64,000 bases of DNA, taken from positions 88,520,850-88,584,849 of the forward strand of contig NC_067473.1 of assembly GCF_947179515.1 (NCBI RefSeq). The letters run 5' to 3'. Under the pieces are notes generated by a model. It saw only the letters and a program-made list of their open reading frames with translations, did no database searches and had not been told where the DNA came from. Shown here in pieces: positions 23,983-36,289 of the stretch. The stretch comes from Apodemus sylvaticus. Taxonomy: Eukaryota > Chordata > Mammalia > Rodentia > Muridae. Made by a program: the position numbers and the translations under genes. Each line of letters opens with the position of its first letter. Within the stretch, counting starts at the first letter, position 1.

Positions 23983-25527
23983 TCTACATACAACTACACA
24001 CAAACATGTTCATTGCATTAGGAAAACTGAGTAAGTTAACATGTAAAATGCAAAGTATATTTCTATTATTTTGCTGAAATACACAGGCATTTAAGACAAA
24101 TAAATTGATTGTATAATTTATTAAAATGTAGAATTGTTAAAATAATATTGAAAATTGCTTTATATATTATTTGGTATGGAAATAATTTTAACAATCAAAA
24201 TAGTTTTGTAAATAACTCCCCTTCTTTTAATATCTATTTATCCTTCAGATATCTACCAATCAATAGTCAAAACTCTAATTTTGTTTAAATGTGCCAAATT
24301 TAAGGCTACCATTGCAATCATAAAAATGGAAATAATATTCTATTACTGATTTCTATTAGAAAATATCAACATTTAATTACATATAAATATTGTTGATATA
24401 CTGAGAATGATAGGATTCTATACAGAATAAAATTGTAAATTCACAACAATGAACAACACATAATAGTTCCACTGTTGGAAGGATAGTTTTCTAGCCATAG
24501 TCTGGGATTATTCATGAGAGGGTAAATACTGAGACGCATTTTGATGTAACTGCACATGGATTATGGGAAGCATGAATATAGTAGGATGAAAATAGATTCT
24601 GGCGGAAAACAAAATATGAGAAAAGTGCTTAATGGCCAATTCAGGCAGTATTTCAGCTAGTGACTAATAGTGCAAGCCAAAATCAAACAAAACTTTATAT
24701 CTCTAGAGTTGGACAGCCTCATGACAGGGACATTAGCTAGAAAGAACATTACTCCCTTGTTTCTTTTATTATTATTACTTTTTGTGAGATATAGACAGTA
24801 GCACAGATGTGGAACTCACCACAAAATCACAACAGCCAGCAACCCTCTCCTCCACTGCTTAGACAGAGATAGAATTTCTCTTCCATCAGCCTGAAATTGT
24901 AAATGTAAATCACAATATCAAATAAAGAACTATATAATGATTAATAGACCACAAAAATAGAGATCAGAGCAAGGCAGAAATTTTATAATTTATATTTGAA
25001 ATAATATATGAAGTAGTAAGATTATAATTCATCTGCAAAGGGTTAGTAACTTCAGCAGTTGTTCTTGTTTTTATAAGTTGTCAGAGTTTATTATTAATAA
25101 AAATATTAAAATTTAATTTATTCTTAGTAAAAGTAATATGTTTTGTTTAAATGTGCCAAATTAAACATGTAACAAGTTAAACATTTGTTAAATGTTTAAT
25201 ATGGTTCTCTGAAGAGTTGTATCTAATAAATATGATGGACCCTATCATATTACAACCTTTTAATTATATACAAGAGGGCCTAAAATATCATAACTAACAG
25301 TACTTATAAGAATACTCTGGGTTTCTTCTCAATATTTGAGTCTGTAAGTAAATTTCATTGTGTTTTATCAGAGATATATCGAAATATTTTTCTAAAATAT
25401 TTTGGTTTAAGTATCAGTATTTTGTGCAATAACTGCAAATGTGAATGTTAATGTAACATATTAATTTTATTTGTGTTGGCTTATTCTCATTCTTACATCT
25501 TTTTTATTTAATAAAATATCACAAAAT
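23983..25527. other. Intergenic sequence, very AT-rich
   Basis: No coding or repeat resemblance recognised. The GTTTAAATGTGCCAAATTAA-like motif at about 24284 and 25146 recurs once and is probably coincidence in AT-rich DNA. Confidence 0.5.
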
Positions 25528-28135
25528 TTAAAAGTTAATCCAAGAACACATCAAAACGATCATCCACCACAATCAAGTGGGCTTCATCCCAGAAATGCAG
25601 GGATGGTTCAATATACGGAAATCCATCAATGCTATCCACTACATAAACAAACTCAACAAAAAAAAAACATATGATCATTTCATTAGATGGTAAAAAGGCA
25701 TTTGACAAAATTCAGCATCCTTTCATACTAAAAGTCTTGGAAAGAACAGGAATTCAAGTCCCATATGTAAACATAATAAAAGCAATATACAGCAAACCGG
25801 TAGCCAACATCAAACTAAATGGAGAGAAACTCGAAGCAATCCCACTAAAATCAGGGACTCGACAAGGCTGCCCTCTCTCTCCATATCTTTTCAATATAGT
25901 ACTTGAAGTCCTAGCTAGAGCAATCAGACAACATAAGGAGGTCAAATGTATACAAATTGGAAAGAAAGAAGTAAAATTATCACTATTTGCAGATGACATG
26001 ATAGTATACTTAAGTGACCAAAAAACTCCACCAGAGAACTCCTACAGCTGATAAACAACTTCAGCAAAGTGGCAGGTTATAAAATCAACTCAAGCAAATC
26101 AGTGTCTTCCCATACTCAAAGGATAAGCAGGCTGAGAAAGAAGTAAGGGAAATGACACCCTTCACAATAGTCACAAACAATGTAAGGTATCTTGGTGTGA
26201 CTCTAACCAAACAAGTGAAAGATCTACATGACAAGAACTTCAGGTCTCTGAAGAAGGAAATCAAAGAAGACCTCAGAAAATGGAAAATCTGCCATCCTCG
26301 TGTATTGGCAGGATTAATATAGTTAAAATGGCCATCTTGCCAAAACCAATATACAGATTCAATGTAATACCCATCAAAATCCCAACTCAGTTCTTCACAG
26401 AGTTGGGAAAAGCAATTCTCAAATTTATCTGGAATAACAAAAAACCCAGGATAGCTAAAACCATTCTCAAAAGTAAAAGAACTTCTGGGGGTAGTAATAT
26501 CCCAGACCTCAAGCAATACTACATAGCAATAGTGTTTAAAACTGCATGGTATTGTCACAGGGACAGGCAAGTGGACCAATGGAATAGAATTGAAGACCCA
26601 GAAATGAATCCACACACCTATGGTCACTTGATCTTTGAGAAAGGAGCTGAAAACATCCAGTGGAAAAAAAGATAGCCCTTTCAACAAATGGTGCTGGCTC
26701 AACTGGAGGTCAGCATGCAGGAGAATGCGAATTGATCCATTGTACATTGATCTTATCTCCTTGTACTAAGCTCAACTCCAAGTGGATCAAGGACCTCCAC
26801 ATAAAACCAGACACACTGAAACTAATAGAAAAGAAACTGGGGAAAAGCCTTGAGGACATAGGCAGAGGGAAAAAGTTCCTGAACACCAATAGCTTATGCT
26901 CTAAGATCAAGAATTGACACATGGGATCTCATAAAATTACAAACTTCCTGTAAGGCAAAGGACACTGTCAAAAGGACAAAACAGCAACCAACAAATTGGG
27001 AAAAGATCTTCACCAACCCTACATTTGATAGAGAGCTAATATCCAATATATACAAAGAACTCAAGAAGTTAGACCCCATGGGACCAAATAACCCTATTAA
27101 AAAATAGGGTACAGACATAATCAAAGATTTTCACCTGAAGAAATTCGGATGGCCGAGAAGCACCTTAAGAAGTGCTCAACATCATTAGTCATTAGGGAAA
27201 TGCAAATGAAAACAACCCTGGGATTTCACCTCACACCAGTCAGAATGGCTAAGGTTAAAAACTCAGTAGTGCAAGAGTATAGGGGAATTCCAGAACAGGG
27301 AAGTGGGAAGGGGTGGATGGAAGAATAGGAGGATGGAAGAGGCCTTATGGGACTTGCGGGGAGTGGGGACCCAGAAAAGGGGAAATCATTTGCAATGTAA
27401 AAAAAAAAAAAAAAAAAAACCTCAGGAGACAGCAGGTGTTGGCGAGGATTTGGAGAAAGTGGAACATTCCTTCACTGCTGGTGGCTGTAAGATGGTACAG
27501 CCACCCTGTAAATCAGTATGGCGGTTCCTAAGAAAACTGGGCATGACACTTCCGGAGGACCCTGCTATAGCTTTCCTGGGCATATACCTAGAGGATTCCC
27601 CAGCATGCAATAAGGACACATGCTCCAATATGTTCGTAGCAGCCTTATTTATAATAGTCAGAAGCTGGAAAGAACCCAGATATCCCTCAATGGAGGAATG
27701 GATACAGAAAATGTGGTATATATACACAATGGAGTACTATTCAGCAATTAAAATCAATGAATTCATAAATTTTTTAGGCAAATGGATGGAACTGGAAAAT
27801 ACCATCCTAAGTGAGGTAACACAATCACAAAAGAATACACATGGAATGCAATCATTGATAAGTAGATATTAATTAGCCCTGAAGCTCTGAATACTGAAGC
27901 TACAATTAGCATATCAAATGATTCCCATGAAGAAGGAAGAAGAGGGCCCTAATCCTGGAAAGGCTTGATCCAGCATTGTAGGGGAGTACCAGGACAGAGA
28001 AAAGGGAGGGGGAAAGACAGGAGAATGGATGGAGAGAAGAGGACTTATGGAACATATGAGGGGGGGGGACTGGGAAAGGGGAAGGCTTTTAGAATGTAAA
28101 CGAAGTATATAGAAAATAAATTAAAAAATTAAAAA
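25528..28135 (+). mobile_element. L1, 5'-truncated, plus strand
   Basis: Starts inside ORF2 just before the RT palm. The 126-codon frame at 25671-26051 contains LDGKKAFDKIQHPF, the SGTRQGCPLSPYLFN box and the FADD catalytic motif (25986-25997), all intact. Later frames (26280-26675, 26660-26917, 27303-27872) are shifted. The C-terminal part ends LISRY, then stop, at 27872; the 3' UTR runs to an A-rich tail at about 28135. A small L1 insertion sits at 27268-27419. AAAAGTTA on both sides is a weak candidate duplication. Confidence 0.94.
27268..27419 (+). mobile_element. Small L1 3'-end insertion inside L1 ORF2
   Basis: About 150 bp of L1 3' UTR (GGGGAATTCCAGAACAGGGA, CCTTATGGGACTTGCGGGGA, GGGGAAATCATTTGCAATGT) plus an A tail of about 19 interrupt ORF2. 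The host reads AAAAACTCAG before it and ...AAACCTCAGG after it, so ORF2 rejoins once the insert and a short duplication around (A)nCTCAG are removed. This is a severely 5'-truncated rat-type L1 nested in an older L1. Confidence 0.88.
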
Positions 28136-28137
28136 AA

Positions 28138-29547
28138 GTTATAATATTTACCAGAGCCTTTATCTTCTTTATATCATGTCAATAATTTCAGGGTAAATCT
28201 AATTCAAGATACTAATGATTAATTATGATGAATGTTTTTAATAAATATATAAGAATTTCAGTCTCAAGAAAACTTAGCTTAGGTATAAATAAATAGTATT
28301 TGTAAGTAAAATACATTTCACATTTTGTATGCTTTAAAAGGCTGTGGGTATTGGGTTTTATTGGGAAATATAAAAGGCTCCCATTTTAAAGGGAGTTAAG
28401 AGATAGTTTATTTTAGAGTCACATTGGATTGGAATTGGTTTCTTGAAGTTTTACAGTTTTACAGAACAAAGAAAGTAATAAATCAAGAACATTTTTAAAT
28501 ACTGCGGTGGGTACATTAGAGAGGCAGGTACAGAAAGATAGGGGAAGCTTTTCTAGAAACCCAAGTCGCTATCATACGGCATTCTTTACTTTTTGGCTTG
28601 ATGGTAGCTAGCAATTTGCCTTGATAATAAATTACATTTCCTAAAATCTATTAGTCACAAGATCATATTTCTGATACAGAAGTGGGCAAGTAATAGATGT
28701 TTGGGCGAGTCAGAACTATCGCAAGATGTGGTGACGAGCCGCTGGACTATCAACATTCCAACCTCCCCACCACACTGCAGCTCCAGGCAGCCAGTCTGCA
28801 GATGCACCTTCTCTCTGGTGCTTCTTCACATCCCTCACTTGGTGTTATATGAAAAACCCATAGAATCATTTACAGCTTCCTTCACTCCCTGTTTAATACA
28901 AGTATCAAACCCTCTGAAGGCCCTCATGTACAAGTAGTATAGAATGGTTTTTGTACATTCACTGTAGAAGATAAATGCGAATCCAGAAACTGATGAGATG
29001 AGATGAAGCAAAACAGAATTATTGAATTACCACAGAACTGCAGGTTGAGGGCGTGAGGACATCTGAGCAACAAGGCTAGATTACTGCATTTCGTCAATGG
29101 TCTTTCAGAACAGAATGAACCAAGTAAAATAAGTACATCTTTTACTTTAATATATGAAGGCATTGTTCACTGTGCAGTTGACATTAAACTATCTAGTATA
29201 TATTCCATGATGTGTTAAAAGTATGGTATAATTATAGTGTTCTTTCAGAGGATTTTTTTTCCTGAATACTATAATTGATGATAAATGTTTCACTTGTAAA
29301 ACTTTTCACTAGAACAAGCTGGTGCTACATCACCATAAGAACTTGTAAATATATGGATATTCAATGTAAACATATATTCCAAACTAAAGGTACTTGGAGC
29401 TTATTTGCATTATGTTCTCAGGGGAATATTCAGGAAGTAGCTTAAACAGATCTGTGTCTATACCCTGGTCATTTTCATAGCTCTTTTTCTTTCCTGAGAA
29501 TGAAACTTAAGCACCACAGATGGTTTTACTGACAACATATTATATTA
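28138..29547. other. Intergenic sequence, nothing recognised
   Basis: The 78-codon plus-strand ORF at 28701-28937 and the minus-strand ORF at 28924-29163 lack recognisable domains. No repeat could be named. Confidence 0.5.
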
Positions 29548-29670
29548 ATTAAAAACACAAGCTCTGAAATTAAATTGTTTGGGCTTTAGTCCCAGATTTC
29601 CACTTATCACTGTCCCTGCTTGATCAAGTTTCTTTACCTATTTGATGCCATAAAACATTCTATGTTAAAC
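29548..29670 (+). mobile_element. MIR SINE relic
   Basis: AAACACAAGCTCTGAAATTA, TTGTTTGGGCTTTAGTCCCA, TTTCCACTTATCACTGTCCC and CAAGTTTCTTTACCTATTTG align in order with the sense MIR core (AGAGCACGGACTCTGGAG, CTGGGTTCGAATCC, CCACTTACTAGCTGTG, CAAGTTACTTAACCTCTCT). Confidence 0.72.
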
Positions 29671-31019
29671 AAGAATACTCATATCGCAGAGTAGGGCTTG
29701 CAAATTAAAATAGGTTTAAAAATATTTTTGCCTTGGCTTGGTAATCTAGATCTATATGCTATTGATAATCTTATGTATTTCATATTTAGGTTTATAGCTT
29801 TAACAATACTTTTTGAATTTTAATGTCATAAATTTAGCATATAATGCAATTATCTAGCATTAGAAAACATTAAAAATAAAATTTTAGCACGACTGAAATG
29901 TCAGTATTCTAGTCAGATATTTTTCTATGTATTGTTTGTTTTTTTGTGTCCTATTACAAAGATGCTTTAATTATCTGCCTATGAAATAATAAGCAACTTT
30001 GTCTTTGTAAAGGAAATAAGTCTGTCATATTGACAGATATTTTAAGTAGTTACAGTACTCAGTATTCCTGAAGATAAAGAAAATGTTCTTTAGAGTTAGC
30101 TTAAACTAGAAATGGGTTCTTCAATATGTCCTACACAAGAGGAGCAAGATTGTGTATGTGGTTCATTATTCCTTCAGCCTTTACAACATTGCTGAATACA
30201 GGACCCATTAAGCAATGCATAACATTTGAGATTTTATAGAGTATTAATTACACAAACTGAATTTTCCTTTTACTTCTTGAAGTAAATTCCTCGAAACTGG
30301 TCCTTCCTTTGACATGGAGAGATAATTAAAATTATCACTGGGGTTTATTCTCTGGATACTGTGATTGGCTGTGCATCTTCAACCAACACAGCCATTATAT
30401 ACAAGCATTGTGAACAGACGATATACTGATAGTCCATTCGTGCTGTATGTTAACCCAGACCCTGATGTCTGAATATATGGAATACAAAAATGCAGCCAAT
30501 GCAAGGTCAAAGTGAGACAGGCACAATTATGCTCATTGTTCAATTCAAAATGAGAAATCTATTCCTATTGTATAATAGAAGTAAAATAAAACTTCGGAAA
30601 CCAGAAAAAAAGAACTTAGCTATTTCACCTCTACTATATTTTAGCTATAAAACAATTCAGTGGGTCATTACAAAGAAAATGCAAAGTTTTTTTACCCTGT
30701 GTATTGTTCCTCTAGGGCAACTGCATACTTTTATTCCAGACCATTTCCTCTCACATTTATGCTAATTAGAGAAAATAGTATGCAGGTGACAGGACAGTTC
30801 TCTCACAGTATCTTGTCTCTGTTCTAGTTACTCTGTCAGTATTGTTTTAGTGACCTTGAGCCAACATGTTATTTTAGTCTTCCCTTTGTCTAATCTAAAT
30901 GACATTAGTATAAATAAACATAAGGATATTGATTATAAATATTAAATAGTGAGTTAGTAGATTACTTCTTTTATATATAGGCATGCTGCAAAAATATATA
31001 AGTATGCATGTGTCTTACA
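29671..31019. other. Intergenic sequence, nothing recognised
   Basis: The 91-codon ORF at 30490-30765 shows no family resemblance. AT-rich throughout. Confidence 0.5.
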
Positions 31020-31308
31020 TATGTGTGCACAGGTGTATATGTACATGTGTGCATGTGGAGGCCAGGTATACCCTCCTTAGTCACTCTTCATCACAGTGTT
31101 TGATAATGCTCTTGGTCAGCCTAGTGCTCACCCATCCAGGTAAGCTCCCTAGTATGAAGGCTCCAGACATCCTCTTATTTTCATATGCCTAGTGCTGAGA
31201 TCACAGATCCACAATACCCAGAATTTAGGTGGGTACTGGGGATCTATCTCAAGTCTTCATGCTTGGGAGGCAGGCACTTTACCACCTGAACCATCTACTG
31301 AGACAAGG
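31020..31308 (-). mobile_element. B4 SINE, reversed
   Basis: The left side carries the GTGTGCACAGGTGTATATGT and GTGTGCATGTGGAGGCCAG tail typical of B4. The right side ends in the antisense tRNA-like part (GTGGGTACTGGGGATCTATCTC, CAGGCACTTTACCACCTGAACC). The middle 7SL-like part is eroded. A second B4, in sense orientation, is at 51345-51680. Confidence 0.7.
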
Positions 31309-31829
31309 AGTTCATTGAGGAATTCAGTTTTACAGCTGGAGTCAGATTCCCAGAATGTTCCCTAGTTTCTGGTATGCTTAGCTCATGACTCACTGCTTAT
31401 CTTATCTTTTCTTATGCAAACCCTCATCATCCAATTACATGCTCCAAAATACTTGTGTCATTGATAGAATATATATGCACTGTACAGACCAAGAATATGG
31501 TATGCTTATACTGTCTTTTTCTTGTCTACCTCTAATAATATGTTACCTCTAGTACTGCTATTTCATGAAAGCATATCTAGTGCATCAGTGCTGTGATAAC
31601 CATTCAGGTATCATGTACTTGGGCAGGTTGCTCCAGGCTCAGACACGAAAATGGAATGCTTTGATCAAAAGCTCTTTTTAATCTCCTGATTTGTGGATAG
31701 GTAAAAACAACTTGGATTCTCTAAATTTTCTTTTGAAAGGATTAGATGTTTGTATCAACAAATACAGCACATTAGTATTTGTTCCTGTATATTGAATAAT
31801 TATTATGTACCTTTAAATTCTATGTGGTC
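31309..31829. other. Intergenic sequence, nothing recognised
   Basis: About 520 bp with no named repeat or gene. Confidence 0.5.
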
Positions 31830-32227
31830 CAATTTTTAATAAAATTATATTACTTAAAAGCATTCAAAATGTCAACAGAACAACTTTATTTTTTTCAAAA
31901 TTGGGTGGTATGCAGTTAACAGAACAATTAATATTTTCACATAAGCTGTATCAAAACAACTGAAGATGTAAAAAGCCATCGTCATATGTACCAAATTTGC
32001 TCTGTGCATCAACAAGAACCCAGTATAAATTTCCATAACAATTTACAGCCCTGTCCTCTATCTAATGAGGTTAGCAGTTATTGAAAATACCGCCAGTACA
32101 GAAAACAGATGCTATAGTTAAAAATAATTCTTACACTTCCTTATAGTTTAGCTGCTTTTTTAAAAAAATAAGTGAGTTGTGTAATGGGGTTTATAGACCA
32201 TGAAAATTAGTGCTGGGAAAAACTGCA
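31830..32227 (-). pseudogene. 3' UTR part of the Hmgb1 retrocopy
   Basis: On the minus strand, downstream of the broken reading frame, the sequence keeps the order of HMGB1 3' UTR landmarks: GGTCTATAAACCCC, TACACAACTCAC, GGTATTTTCAATA, GGAAATTTATACTGGGTTCTTG, TTGATGCACAG, CATCTTCAGTTGTTTTGATA, CAGCTTATGTGAAA, TTCTGTTAACTGCATACCAC and GTTGACATTTTGAATGCTT. This shows that a spliced, UTR-containing mRNA was copied. The far end near 31830 is uncertain, and no long poly(A) tail survives. Confidence 0.82.
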
Positions 32228-32249
32228 TTCATCATGTTCAGTTTCACTA

Positions 32250-32281
<32 letters not shown>

Positions 32282-32876
32282 CTCCTCCCCCTCCCCCTCC
32301 CCCTCCCCCTCCTCCTCCTCCTCCTCCTCCTCCTCCTCCTCCTCCTCCTCCTCTTGCTTCTTCTTCCTAATCCTTCTTCCTCTTGACTTTTTCAGCCTTG
32401 GCCATTCCCCTTTTGATACATGACCTTTCCCTTTAGCTCTGTGGGCGGTGACATCTTTTTTCCCATCTTGAGCTCAGCAGCTTTCCTTTCCTATCATTGC
32501 TTGTCATCTGAAGCAACTCTTCCACCCATTCTCTAACTTTGTTGCAGCAACATTAACATATGGGCTGTTAGTGTGAGGGTGATGCTCAGAACAGAACAAG
32601 AAGAAGATGGCAGGAGACTGCTGGGTGCAGTGAGCACAGGGGACATCTTTCCCCTTTTGGGAGCTGTCTAGGATTTCATTTTTTTCATAACTCTCTTTCT
32701 TCACCATATGTTAATTTTTTCCTTTGTCTTTAGCAGAACACAATTCCCTAACTTATTTCTAGGAATGCTGAGCTCAGTTGAAGCATGTCTGTGCCTAGTG
32801 TGCCCTACCAGGCAAGTTTGCACCAAGATTCATATGAAATTGCCTTCCTAGGCATTTTAGGATCTCCTTTGTCCAC
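32228..32876 (-). pseudogene. Hmgb1: Hmgb1 processed pseudogene (coding part)
   Basis: HMGB1 is a nuclear DNA-bending protein with two HMG boxes and a C-terminal acidic tail. This minus-strand copy is intronless and dead. The start codon position (32874-32876) is GTG, followed by an ACAAAGGAGATCCTAA-like opening; box A landmarks include GTGCAAACTTGCC and TCTGCTAAAGA. Box B gives IFFLFCSE (open frame 32504-32707). Then come RAKGK, a Lys-rich linker and an acidic tail of about 40 codons (32234-32353), versus about 30 in the gene. Frameshifts and substitutions occur throughout. Hmgb1 fits better than Hmgb2 or Hmgb3 because of the RAKGK linker and the matching 3' UTR. Confidence 0.9.
32250..32353. 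repeat. (TCC)n/(CCCCCT)n tract in the Hmgb1 acidic tail
   Basis: On the coding strand these are GAG/GGA-type codons of the Glu-rich tail. A GGGGAG hexamer section (Gly-Glu) lies within it at about 32284-32310, indicating that the tract has evolved as a microsatellite since the retrocopy died. Confidence 0.93.
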
Positions 32877-33239
32877 ACTGAGTTGGTTTCCTCAGTACCC
32901 CTTTTGCTCTTAGTTGTTTCAGCACTGTCAAAATAGAGCTTAATGTATACAATTTTCTTTTCATTACAAAGCAACTAGTTTTATATTTAGAAAGAATAGC
33001 TTTAGGCCCAGAGAGAAGTTGAAATGCAAGCATAAGGACTTTCTGTGTGTGCCTGTCTCTCAATGAAGGATGATTGGCCTGTGGTTTTTGTTGCCACTGG
33101 AGTATGTGGTTATTATCTCTGAACACATGAGGATATATCAGAACATAAAGAATATGTTCTCTCTCCTGTGCCTCACAGATTCATGACTTGTTCTTCATTA
33201 TTGTCATACACTCATGTACTCACACACTTACACACACAG
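32877..33239. other. Possible 5' leader of the Hmgb1 retrocopy, then unassigned sequence
   Basis: The first about 60 bases upstream of the lost start (CTGAGGAAACCAAC on the minus strand) may be Hmgb1 5' UTR. The 89-codon minus-strand ORF at 32857-33126 overlaps it by chance. Nothing else recognised. Confidence 0.4.
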
Positions 33240-33247
33240 AGAGAAAA

Positions 33248-33301
<54 letters not shown>
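33240..33301. repeat. (GA)n microsatellite
   Basis: GA dinucleotides, with a few AAAA and ACA interruptions at the left, preceded by a short CA-rich run. Confidence 0.96.
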
Positions 33302-33304
<3 letters not shown>

Positions 33305-33687
33305 CATAAATTCATTTACTGTTGTTTGCATGATAAATACTTAGGGCTGACTTGAAAGAAATCTATCAGGAAACTTCTCTTTGGAACAAACTCTTCAACA
33401 ATAAATTAATGTCCCCTTCCATCCTTTAACCACTTGTGAATTGTTTCCTTAATCTGATGCATCTTGATTAACATAAAATTAAGTCTCAATCTAGATTTAA
33501 TTTATATTTCCATAATTGCTACCTGCATTGAATAATAAGTTTATGAAATTTATTTGTCATTTATTCATTGTTGTATGAAGATATTTTGTGAAACATTTGC
33601 TCTTATCTGTAGCCTATTTTCAAAGGACTGAGGTTTTTTTCTTTTATTTTTGTTTTCTGAGTATATGCATGTTCTATATATTAGTCC

Positions 33688-33692
<5 letters not shown>

Positions 33693-33730
<38 letters not shown>

Positions 33731-33752
33731 TACACACACACATACACACAAA
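33693..33752. repeat. (CA)n microsatellite
   Basis: About 17 uninterrupted CA units followed by imperfect CATA/CACA units. Confidence 0.96.
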
Positions 33753-33851
33753 CATATCATATATAGTGGTATGTTCTGCCTTTTATAGAGATTCAAGAAA
33801 CTCAAATAAAATGCTCATACCTGTTGTAACAAGTGATTTTGTTTATTTCTT

Positions 33852-34192
33852 ATTTTTTAATTTTTTTTACAGTCCAGACTTTATCCCTATCCTGGTCCAC
33901 TCTTCAATTCTTCCACATCTCACACCTCCTCCCCCTGTGTCCAAGAGGATGTCCCCACCCTACCCCTCACTCTACCAGATCTCCCGACTCACTGGGGCCC
34001 CAAGTATCTGGAGGGTTAAGTGGATCTTCTCTGACTGAATTCAGACTCAGCAGTTCTCTGCTGTATATGTGTTGGAGACCTCATATCAGCTGGTATATTC
34101 TGCCTGGTTGGTGCCTCAGTGTCTGAGAGATCCCAGGGGTCCAGGTTAGTTGAGACTGCTGGTCTTCCTATAGGGTTGCCCTCCTTCTCACT
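33852..34192 (-). mobile_element. Lx-like L1 3' UTR end, 5'-truncated
   Basis: The same repeat as 9650-11140, collinear with its 3' terminal 340 bp: shared blocks include GATCTTCTCTGACTGAA, CTCTGCTGTATATGTGTTGG, CCTCATATCAGCTGGT and CAGGGGTCCAGGTTAGTTGAG. The tail is AT-rich at the left end, and the right end is the truncation point near 34192. Overlapping 90-97-codon plus-strand ORFs are chance. Confidence 0.82.
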
Positions 34193-36289
34193 AACAAGTG
34201 CTTTTCAATTTAAGCCACATTTTAAGACCCAGTTTTTTATGCCTTGTTATAAACAAGAAGAAGATGCAGCACACTGCATGTGCATTGTATCTTAGGATAG
34301 CTACTAGACTATAAAAATGTGCTTTGGACAGAACTATTTGTTGAACGTTTACTAATATAGATGTGCATTTACATTTGTTACATGGCTTTGAAAGAGTAAG
34401 CATTGAAATTCCTTTTCTTCATGTTCTTTAGGAATAGATGTTGCTCTGTAAAATAGAACTAAGCAGTTACCAAAATTATCAAATTCACCTCATGTTCTCT
34501 ATATGCTAGCTAAATCCCATAAGGTTTACAACTCAAAGAGATGGCTTCCATATTCACATGACAGCTCCTGAGTTACTTGACAAGTTTTCAAAGTAGTTTA
34601 TTTCCCTTACAAAGAGAGTGAAAGACATGATGAAGTTTCCTAAATTAAAGTGTCTTCAATTGTTTGGGAGATTTTGTCTCTTAACTTTATTACTTATTTC
34701 CATGAATATTTAAAATATTCACAAATTAACTCAAAATATGGAAAATTAAAAATTAATGTAATTACATAAAATCATTTAGGTGTATAATAGTAGTACAGTC
34801 AAAAATAATATAGCTAAGCATTCAATGATTGCTCTGAGCCAGCTGCTATAATCCATTTGACTTTCCGTTATAATGGCTAGAAGCAGTTACTGATATTTTG
34901 TTTTGGAAATGACAAATCTTAAGGCCAAAAAACTTCCGCCACCAATGACTTCCTCAGTTGCCAGTCAGTCCTCACTCACTGATGTTTTTCTTCAAAGACT
35001 TAATGTGAATGTCTCACATTATTTTTACTACTATTATTTCTTTTATTCTTTATGTTTTAAGTAAAATAACAAAACAAAACTTTTTTATACTCTAATATCA
35101 AGTGTTCCAAATAGAAACATAATTGGTAGAATTTAGTAAACATTGGAAAAGTTCAAGATCTGTTTTGTTATATATGGCTTAGATCTGTGTTCAAATTGCA
35201 GTTGTTGACAATATTTTAGAACCATAGAGAGACATCAATACAGTCAGTACCTCCCACTTACCTGGCATCAAATAATTTGCAACATTTTGAATTTCAACAT
35301 GCCATTGAACCCTCTAGAAATAAATTTCTTGTTTTAATCTCTGTCCTTGAGAAACTTGTATAAGAAAAATTTGCCCATTTCAATGATTATATACACTACA
35401 GTATGGTATAAGAAAATAATAAAAAATAATAAATCATATTTATAATTGAAATTATATTTAAGTGAAGATGACACTATGTATAGTTTATTTGAGGCTTGAT
35501 AATGCAAAAGTCTGTAGTCTTACACCTTCCCTGTTATTTTAAGAATGATTTAAAAAAATAGCACAAATATTCCTAGGTATGAAGTATTTTTGTTTTAATC
35601 TTAGAATCTGATGAGAGCAAATACAGTGAAAAGCATTTGATACATATATATTGATGTTTATATATACTACATTTTTCATTATACATTCATTTGATGATGA
35701 ACAACTATGTTGATTGCAATGTTTGCCAATCTGTCATAAAGTATTTTGCTGTTAGCGGTAGATAAACAGGTAATATACATAAAATACTGAAAGAGTTCAC
35801 TTAGCATGAAGGTTCACAGCTTCCATTTTGAATGAGTATTTTAAATACATATAAGTTCATTTCAGTGCATAGACACTGGGGCTGTTTGTGTTTGTAATAT
35901 TTTATGTGCATGAGTTTTAATAATAACTTTTGTAAAATATTTCTATAAATTATTATAATAGTTTTATGCAGATTGAGGTGGTGAAAGCAGCTCTTAAATG
36001 ATTCTGATAGGTCAAAGTTTTGAATTGTTGAACAATCTGTCCAAGTATATATGTGAGTGTCACAAACAGACAATGCTAAACACCAGAAAAAATGTAAATT
36101 TAAAGTACAAAGAGGCCCTTCAGAAATGGCTATTATCGAACAAGTGACAATACTGAATTTTGTCAAACTATAGGGAAAGTAAATCACTGTCACAATGCTG
36201 GAGGCAAGGTCATATTTTTTAACAGTTCTGGAAAAACATATGAGAGTTTATGATAGAGTTGCATACAAACTTCCCACACAGCTCATTAT
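34193..36289. other. Intergenic sequence, nothing recognised
   Basis: About 2.1 kb of AT-rich unique-looking DNA. The 130-codon minus-strand ORF at 35801-36193 shows no domain or family resemblance, and I do not call it a gene. Confidence 0.5.

Noticed and set aside
35801..36193. 130-codon minus-strand ORF as a gene
   Set aside because: No domain, no homolog recognised, AT-rich context and no nearby promoter or splice evidence.
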